Shown here piece after piece: positions 19,132 to 25,601 of a stretch of 25,601 bases of DNA. Each line of letters starts with the position of its first letter. The stretch's first letter is position 1. Source of the DNA: Plicaturopsis crispa FD-325 SS-3 (Eukaryota > Basidiomycota > Agaricomycetes > Amylocorticiales > Amylocorticiaceae); the NCBI GenBank assembly GCA_000827205.1, contig KN832575.1, forward strand, positions 292,781-318,381. The letters run 5' to 3'. The notes under the pieces are model-generated. The model saw nothing but the letters and a program-made list of their open reading frames with translations. It ran no database searches and was not told the DNA's origin. The position numbers and the translations under genes were made by a program.

Positions 19132-20458
19132 TCACGGTTCTTCTCGGCCCCCAATGACCCGGATAATGTTCTCGTACACCGTGAACACAATACCACCACT
19201 CAGCTGCAAGCCGGGTTTTCATTAGCCACATCGCAAGCACCGCAGAAGTCTACCAAGTACTCACGACAAGCCGTGTAAGTCGCGGGGTGGTGCCGGTCCA
19301 GAACCGTAGGATACCCTCCTCCGTGAAGATGCGATAGCCGCAGTGGAAGGAGTTCCGGTACTGCGTGCGCGCCTCGATTCCCTGCATGCGGGTTTTTATG
19401 ACGCTGCGTGCGTAGCCGTGGAATGTCAGCGTTTGTCCACACATATGATATCATGCGAGAAGGGGCGGGGGAAGAGAAAACGCACTCGAAGGGCATCGTG
19501 GAGTAGACAGTGACAAGGCCTGCAACACCGCCGATCCCGAAGGTGACTACGGTAGGCAGCGTCTGACCGGGTCTTGCGGCGCCCTGCACGAATTGCTTCA
19601 AGGTCGAGTACGTCGTGAACCGCACGGCGGAGTTTGCGCCTTGGCGCATCATCTGTGCTTTTTTTCAATCTCCTGTGGTATGCCTTCTCGTACCAGAGAC
19701 GTACCACGGGGAAGAGACCGCGGTAGACACCGCGGATGCCCTCTTGCCGGACTATGGCGGCAGTGCCGTGGATGAGACCACGGTATTGGGGATTTGGTCG
19801 TTTTGCGTCATCGATCATTTTCGTCCTGCCCACATATCGTTTAGGACTACCCGAGTGTGATGGTCATCCCAATGTACATGGACGTACTTGATCGTCTCCG
19901 AAGGAGTGACGGCGAATATGGCCTCCATCATGCCTGCACCAAGTCCAGCTGCAGCACGCAATAAACAGAGTCAGCTAAACGCACCCCGAGCACATCCGCT
20001 GCAGACCCACCAACAAGACTCCGCGGCGCACTCAATTTGCCCTCATCCGCGCACACTTATCAGCCCATACCGCCACGCCCCATAAATAACCGCGACTCAC
20101 CTCGGGATCAGCGAGCATGCCCTTAAAGTGGTCGTAGCTGACGAACCGCACGCCCGCCTTGGCGGCATTGCCCACCACCAGCGCCGAGCATCCGGAGTAC
20201 AGTCCCGCTACGCCCTTCGTCCGGAGCGTGTTCTTGATGATCGCTATCGGCCCTTCCTTCGGCCCACCTTGCAGTTGCGACCGCGTCTTCACGAACTCGG
20301 TCGGGTAGGTCACGAAGCTGGCAGCATGTCGCGTCAGCGCGTCTCGTCTCGCACCGGAAGACGGAATGAATGGAATGGGCCACTCACGCCTCGATGGCTC
20401 CTGCCGTCGACCCGGCGATTAACGAGTGCAGAGTCTTCTCCTTCTTGAACGGCGCCAT
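19132..20458 (-). CDS. CTP1: Mitochondrial tricarboxylate (citrate) carrier
   Basis: An inner-membrane exchanger moving citrate out of mitochondria against malate or another tricarboxylate. Exons: 20458-20388, 20317-20101, 20041-20011, 19948-19888, 19825-19705, 19652-19486, 19403-19265, 19203-19132 (292 residues, the usual size). All three carrier signatures are present: PTEFVKTR (29-36), PSETIKTK (122-129) and PFDVIKTR (221-228). Each belongs to one of three tandem units of about 100 residues with two membrane helices. The citrate-carrier subtype is read from KTRSQLQG, GNAAKAGVRFVSYDHFK, QGANSAVRFTTYSTLKQ and FWTGTTPRLTRL. The first ATG gives MAPFKKEKTLHSLIAGSTAG, a normal start. The gene is convergent with H2A.Z, leaving 266 bases between stops. 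Confidence 0.93.
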
Positions 20459-21023
20459 GTCGTATCGAGTACGCCTCTACTTAGCAGGATGTAGAGCGGT
20501 ACACAAGTCGCTTTTTAAGAGGCGTACTTATGTTCGGCGATGAAGTCCGACCCTGCGAGACGCGTTTGCGAGTTCCGATATCATACAGGCGCCGGGTGGT
20601 CCCATGACTGGCGCGCGCGCCCCTGCTGCGTGTCTGGAGACCTGTCTCCAGACCACCCTTAGCTCAGCACGCATGTAGGGTTTTTTTATAATTGTATGCG
20701 CTGAAAAAAAATGCGGCTTGCTATTGGGCAAGGTGGAGCGCAAGTCCGCCGAAGGTCCGCCGAAATGTCCGGCCCACGCCAAATGGCACCATCATGCCCG
20801 AGTCCAACGTTAGTAGGTATTCAGCTCAGAATTGGACAAGCTTGGACAAGACGTTGCACGGACACGATACAGCTCATTTTTTACTCGTTTGATTTTGCTT
20901 TGCACTGGTAGGAGTGGGAGGAACAAGAACAGTGTATTGAGTGTATCATATATACATACAGACACGATGGGATGGAGGGGGATGGAGTTTATATACAAAT
21001 CAAATATGGGCACCTGCACCTGC
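20459..21023. promoter_or_regulatory. CTP1 promoter and alcohol oxidase 3' flank
   Basis: No gene is supported. On the minus strand this is the upstream region of the carrier gene. It holds a perfect palindrome (20632-20653), a CCAAT box on the minus strand near 20722-20726, and two copies of GTCCGCCGAA (20744-20753 and 20755-20764). The part right of about 20900 is AT-rich and likely the 3' UTR of the alcohol oxidase gene. Confidence 0.5.
20632..20653. repeat. Perfect 10-bp inverted repeat upstream of CTP1
   Basis: GTCTGGAGAC (20632-20641) and GTCTCCAGAC (20644-20653) are exact reverse complements around a CT spacer. The pair is partly flanked by an outer GGGTGGT (20594-20600) and ACCACCC (20652-20658). 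It lies about 175-195 bases upstream of the carrier start codon, a normal place for a binding site of a dimeric regulator. No function is known. Confidence 0.8.
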
Positions 21024-24000
21024 TTACTTCGACTGAGTGCAGGGAACACCGGCAGGAGGAGGTGAGTGAGGGACTGGCGCGTGCGGGGTCCTGATCTTGA
21101 GGCCTACAGATATACAAACTGTCAAAACTATTTCTCTTCCACAAAGACGGACACACGAACCAAGCTCTTCGCATAGAATCTCAGCGCCCTTCTCGCCCAC
21201 CAGGAGTGCCGAAGAGTAGGTGTTGGTCCCGAGGTTGTCCTTGCATACGAATGAGCGAACGTCAGTCGTGAATCCCCGAGAAAATGACTTACGGGGCAGA
21301 TACTCAGGTCGATGCACTTGAGGTTTTGAGTGCCTAGAATCAATGTTTAGCGAGGGCCCGATTGCAAAAGGAACCAGTATCTTGGTGCTCACCGTAAACA
21401 TTGAGGCGAGGATCGACGACGCCGCCCTCCTCTCGCGGCTTCATGGCGCAGGTACCAAGACTGTGCCAGGTGGTCTCGACATGATCTGCGGGCGCAATCA
21501 ACCCCAACATAATTTTAGTAGCTTCGTCTTGACTAAACATACCTGCGATCCAGTCGTCGATAGCATCATCGTCCTCTTTGGTGTACTTGATGTTCTCGTG
21601 AACCTTGCTCGCGTCGTACGGCTCTCCGGGCTTATGCCATGTACCTTTCATGCAGTATGAGTGTCAGTTACTAGATGTATATTTGATGATGCCGTACCCA
21701 TGTGAACGCCAACAGTGAAGCCATTCGGCAACAAGCCTTTAGCGGTCTTGATGTCGATGCCCCTACAAGCAGCAGGCGATGCCGGGTGGAAGTGCGGATG
21801 ATGAGAGGTCAACTCCCCGCGGAACGCTGAATTGCCGGTTAGAGCGGGAACCATTGAATTTTAGGCATGGATGGCTTACCGTCCATGCGACGAGCGACCT
21901 CACGCGTGACCTTGTACGACCAGCGGATAGGCGCAAAGTCGGCCTTGTTGTTCATGAAGCCGCTGTCGAAGATGGGCTCCGAGTAGGGATTGGGCGAGCT
22001 GATGTGAATCTGATATAGGTACATCAGTCATGGCTGGGTAGTAGACAAGAGTAAGAACGGACTCTTCCACGACTGGCCGGATATTCCTAGAATGAAGGTT
22101 AGTCAAGACATCCGTCGATATCGGGAAACTGCGCACGAGATACTGGAACCTGGGAGGAAGGGTGTGAGACGAGATATAGCGTAGTCCCGAACCTCATAGC
22201 TTACATTGTAATATACTTCCCGGGAGGAAGCAGGGTATGATCGGCGTAGGCTCCCGACACGATGCAGCCAAACCTGTACCCGACCAATTATCAATTAACT
22301 CGGTAGCATGTAGTTTCAGCATGAACGTACATCACAGGTTTGTCAGGTTTGTCCTTGAAGTATGTATCCCAGAGTTTGTTGAATTCGGGCCCCATCTCCT
22401 TGAGCTCAGCCTCCGTCGGGCGCATCTGCGGGACATGGTTTTTACCATACAGCCCTGCTCAGTAGCAACAAAACATACCTTGAAGCCGGCGTCGAGAGCA
22501 TTTGAAGATAGTCTGGCTCTCTCTGGACGCTCATCCCACTCGCGGAAAATTTCAGCCTGCGCTTCCTTGTCACCGCGCAAAAAGTCGTCCAGAGTATGGC
22601 TTTCGTTCGAGACGCGGTAAACTGGGGGCACAGATCAGCAAAATACCACAACAAATGAGTGTGAGAGCATACTCGAAAGTGTAGTGCAGTGGTCCTGGTA
22701 TTTCTCTCTGCATGCCACACCCGATTCAGTCCTCAGTTGAACATCAAATTGACGAAATGCCCTACCCAACTCCTGGGAGATCGCTGATACACTCGATGTC
22801 GTTCTTCTTCATAAGGTCGGCTGACCCAACGCCCGAGCGTTCCAGGATCTGTTATCAGAAAAAATGCGTTAAATGAATCATATATGAAGTCAAGGCTGGG
22901 GCAAACCTGAGGGGTGCCGAGCGTTCCACTACTGAGCACGACGCACTTCCGCGCCCTAACAATGGTCTCCATGAGCTTGCCTCCGTCTGCACGGTTACGT
23001 GCGGGGACGTAGGCGACGCCGACAGCCTTCTGTCCCTCAAAGATGACGCGCGATACACGGGCATTTGTGCGCAGGAAGAGGTTATTCTGCGTGTCCATGA
23101 CGCTGTGAACATACGCTATTCACCGCATTAGTAGAAACGTAAATCTGAAGAGGTAGATTATGAACGTACCTGTAGCGGCGTCGCTGCGCCTTCCGGTTTC
23201 CCTGTTGATATACTTCGCCCAGATTTCACTTCCGTGACCAGTATCTAGGTCCTGAATGTCGTCTACATGCAACAGATATAGATGAGACAGGCCTATATGG
23301 ACGCAGTGAGATGGGTTATACCGTTGAATGGGATACCGAGTGAATCGGAGGCTCTCAAGAAATCCTGAGCGAGCTCCGTGATGTGGCCGCCGTTGGAAAT
23401 GGCGATCGGGCCATCATATCCGTGCGTGTCAGTGCGGGAGCTGGGCTTTTGATAATTCTCTAATCTCTTCATGAGAGGAAGGAGGTCTGCGAGTCAATGC
23501 GTACAGGTCAGATACGAGTTGAACAGAAAGAGCAGCCTGACGTACCTTTAGCTTTCCACCCCTCGGTCTTGAAGTCATCCCAATCAGAGGCAGAGGCCTT
23601 TGGAAAGTGGTCATTAGAGCAAAGTGCGAGGTTGACTTTTGGCGACCTTACCCTTGTGTACATCAGGAAATTGATGCTTGACGGCGGCTGTTAGCATTGT
23701 GACGGTTGATAGACGGCAAAAAAGCAACTACCTGCTTCCACCACCTACGGCTCCGTGTAAGTGACTGCATGAAGAATTCATGGACGTGCAACATACCGAG
23801 TATGTTAGCGCAGGGCACAATGCTCTGCCTTCCGCGCAAATGGGAAGACTTCTTGGTGTCCGTGTAGAACGTTGCTCTGTCGTTACTGCAGGAGCAAACG
23901 AGCACGAGGCGTGAAATCCAATTCAAACAACGGTGAAAAAAATCCAGTCTGCTCACATTCCATCGATCTGCGTGTTCCTGGCAAAAACACCAGGGCGATA

Positions 24001-24201
24001 TACCCAAGGGTCGTCGCGATTGTTAGCACCGCCCTCGATGAGCATGACCTTCAGGTTCGGGTCGGCGTATGCGAGACGTCCCGCAACGACGCAGCCTGCT
24101 GGACCACCCCTTCAAAAAACATCATGGTAAGGGCATGGGTGAATAGAGATCAGGTAAGGCGCGTACCCTGCTACGATGATGTCGACCTCTTGAGGATGCA
24201 T
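21024..24201 (-). CDS. AOX: Alcohol (methanol) oxidase, GMC family, 23 exons
   Basis: An FAD enzyme oxidising methanol and short alcohols to aldehyde plus H2O2. Exons: 24201-24167, 24109-23957, 23885-23797, 23744-23732, 23676-23652, 23597-23546, 23486-23322, 23262-23170, 23115-22907, 22848-22766, 22707-22673, 22621-22479, 22425-22331, 22273-22205, 22149-22137, 22086-22063, 22009-21880, 21826-21698, 21644-21543, 21485-21393, 21333-21293, 21239-21161, 21103-21024 (649 residues). FAD motif GGGPAGCVVAGRL (12-24) with Glu37, GMC motif GTLGTPQILERSGVG, and active-site pair His560 (TTWHSLGTC) and Asn603 (DNLGTNTYSS) are present. Segments such as DATAYVHSVMD-like SDAATAYVHSVMD and FMNNKADFAPIRWSY mark the alcohol-oxidase branch, not aryl-alcohol or glucose oxidases. 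No signal peptide is seen. The C-terminus is a Pro-rich tail ending TQSK, not the peroxisomal SKL/ARF type. Confidence 0.95.
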
Positions 24202-24300
24202 GTTCGCCGTTCAGTTCGATGTTCAGAGATAAGGAAGTAGGAAAGTAGGAGGAGTAAGTCCTCCTGCCTGTCCCGCCCCCCAAATACGCCCTTTTATGTC
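24202..24300 (-). promoter_or_regulatory. Core promoter of the alcohol oxidase gene
   Basis: On the minus strand a TATA-like ATAAAAG (24291-24297) lies about 90 bases before the ATG. A G-run (GGGGGGCGGGA) and a pyrimidine-only block (about 24228-24254, with CTTTCC and CTTCC) follow. TATA plus CT block plus a short leader is the pattern of strongly expressed fungal genes. The G-run could be a site for a Mig1/CreA-like C2H2 repressor; this is inference. Confidence 0.5.
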
Positions 24301-25430
24301 CCACTGGCTGCAATGAAGTAAACAACCATGCAATGAAGATAAACGAGCCGAAGAGGAGACAGGTCCGGGGCACGGTCTCGTAATAATATGACGGGGGGAT
24401 AGGTACATTTCGACCTAGGAGCGGTGAGAGTCACGTTCGTCAAGCCACGACCGAGAAGGTGGTATAGTCGTATCTTGAGCGGCAAAAAGTCCAAGATCTA
24501 GAGAGGAAACGGGAGAATGAGGTGACTTGGATCTTGACCTTCAGGAATGAGGATCTTCGCAGCAATGCTCACGAAAAGGTAAAATGACAGAACGAAGGTC
24601 CCGATAACAGGTGCATTTCCAATGGCGTCCGAGTCGCCTGGGAGGATGCACGTCGATGGGGATATGCATCTGTACCTCGCACAGGGAACCTAAAACGGCA
24701 TTGTGTGATATGAGTATTGTATCATAGAGAAATAAAGACAAGCTGAACGCTCACGTAGGCAGCGCAGCGAAATGACCGTTGTACATGCGCTTTATGTACA
24801 GCGGCGCCCCGCGCAATGCTGGGCCCGCGTCTGAATCCGAGACCCAGCGTCGACCCAGCGTCGACCGTGGAAGGGCTTCCCGCACTGCTCCATGTTCAAA
24901 GTTTACGCCCATCCGAAACTAGTAGGATGCAAAGAACTGCTGATCATTGGTCTGCTCCTATGCTCAAAATTTGACTTATGGCGTACGGACGGACCTAAGT
25001 ATCAACATAGCTAAGATGATTGGTATGAGAACCAGTCATCAGGGAATCCGGGAAAAATCGCTATGCCCCTGTACCTCTTACAGATGTTGCGAAATAAATA
25101 TATGCATAGCGGATTTGTCGCAAAGCAATGCATAGGCATGCATACATAGTGCAATAATTGGAGCATCAATATATACCAACTAGAATGATGACAGCAATGC
25201 ACAAAAGTCTGGCAGAATTGTAAGACCTATACACCGAGGAGAGAATCATTCCGAGAGAATTGCAGTACATTGCACGTCTTGAGAAGGGTATACAAGTCAT
25301 AGAATATATATACGGGCATGGGCAGACACGAAGCGATTGCATCGTACTCTAGACGAGCACAATAAATAGCATCTAGTAATCTCGAAGCCTGGACGCCGCA
25401 GGCGCGTCCGAATAGTTACAAGTTACAGGC
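24301..25430. other. 1.1-kb intergenic region
   Basis: No gene is supported. The left part is the far promoter of the alcohol oxidase gene and includes a short GC-rich tandem repeat (24841-24866). The right part (about 25000-25420) is AT-rich and probably the 3' UTR of the minus-strand gene that enters from the right edge. I saw no tRNA-like fold or other RNA gene. Confidence 0.5.
24841..24866. repeat. Tandem 11-bp repeat
   Basis: GACCCAGCGTC occurs twice head to tail (24841-24851, 24852-24862), followed by a partial GACC. It lies about 640 bases upstream of the alcohol oxidase start codon in a GC-rich patch within a generally AT-rich region, and may be an upstream regulatory site. Confidence 0.6.
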
Positions 25431-25601
25431 TTACAGCGCGCCGTACTCATCGTCGTCGGTGCCAGACTCCCCGTCACCCTCCGAATCATCATCGTCACTG
25501 CCCGACTCCTCGCTGCCATCCAAGTCGTCGTCTAGTTCGGAGCTCGAACTGGTCCCACTGTCGGTGTCTGAGCTGCTGTCTTCGTCGTCCGCTGATATAT
25601 C
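25431..25601 (-). CDS. Acidic C-terminus of a protein continuing past the right edge
   Basis: The last 56 codons and a TAA stop (25431-25433) of a minus-strand gene are visible. The segment is almost only Asp, Glu, Ser, Gly and Thr (for example ESGSDDDDSEGDGE and TDDDEYGAL at the end). Such tails occur on many nucleolar, chromatin and ribosome-biogenesis proteins. Too little is visible to name the gene. The frame is chosen because it is open from the edge and has the consistent composition of a real acidic tail. Confidence 0.7.
   Translation of the reverse strand, partial: DISADDEDSSSDTDSGTSSSSELDDDLDGSEESGSDDDDSEGDGESGTDDDEYGAL

Overview
The window is nuclear DNA of a filamentous basidiomycete, most likely a wood-decay Agaricomycete. 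Genes are dense and cut by many 50-70 nt introns with GT/GC..AG ends. Other pointers are an N-terminally coiled F-box protein of mushroom type, a Tnp2-type transposase, and a methanol/alcohol oxidase of the kind brown-rot fungi use to make H2O2. All exon structures were read by eye from splice signals and conserved protein families. Each multi-exon model below keeps frame from start to stop.

Layout. (1) 1-417: the 3' end of a Ty1/copia retrotransposon, with the end of pol, a polypurine tract and an LTR-like region. Part of that region occurs twice, the second time without a 56-nt intron. (2) About 418-5045: a CACTA-like (Tnp2) DNA-transposon region. It holds an apparently complete four-exon transposase (minus strand, 1107 aa) and a Ser-rich ORF downstream of it. 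(3) 5050-8338, plus strand: a small Pop8-like RNase P/MRP subunit and ornithine aminotransferase (12 exons, one GC-AG intron). (4) 8988-10520: an F-box protein. (5) 10896-12290, minus: a secreted Cys-rich protein of two related units. (6) 13488-15020, minus: choline-phosphate cytidylyltransferase, divergent from (7) 15239-17890, plus: a membrane-anchored YtcJ-type amidohydrolase with 15 exons. (8) 18318-18865: histone H2A.Z, convergent with (9) 19132-20458, minus: a mitochondrial tricarboxylate carrier. (10) 21024-24201, minus: alcohol oxidase in 23 exons, without a PTS1 peroxisomal signal. (11) 25431-25601, minus: the acidic C-terminus of a gene that continues past the right edge.

Most genes are housekeeping and unrelated to one another: RNA processing, arginine/proline metabolism, phosphatidylcholine synthesis, chromatin, citrate export. 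The ecologically telling gene is the alcohol oxidase, which turns methanol (for example from demethylated lignin) into formaldehyde and H2O2. I found no gene cluster or defence system. The most unusual signals are the intron-less second copy inside the copia LTR region, the duplicated multi-exon architecture of the secreted protein, the GC-AG intron beside a 13-nt exon in the aminotransferase, and a perfect 10-bp palindrome upstream of the citrate carrier.
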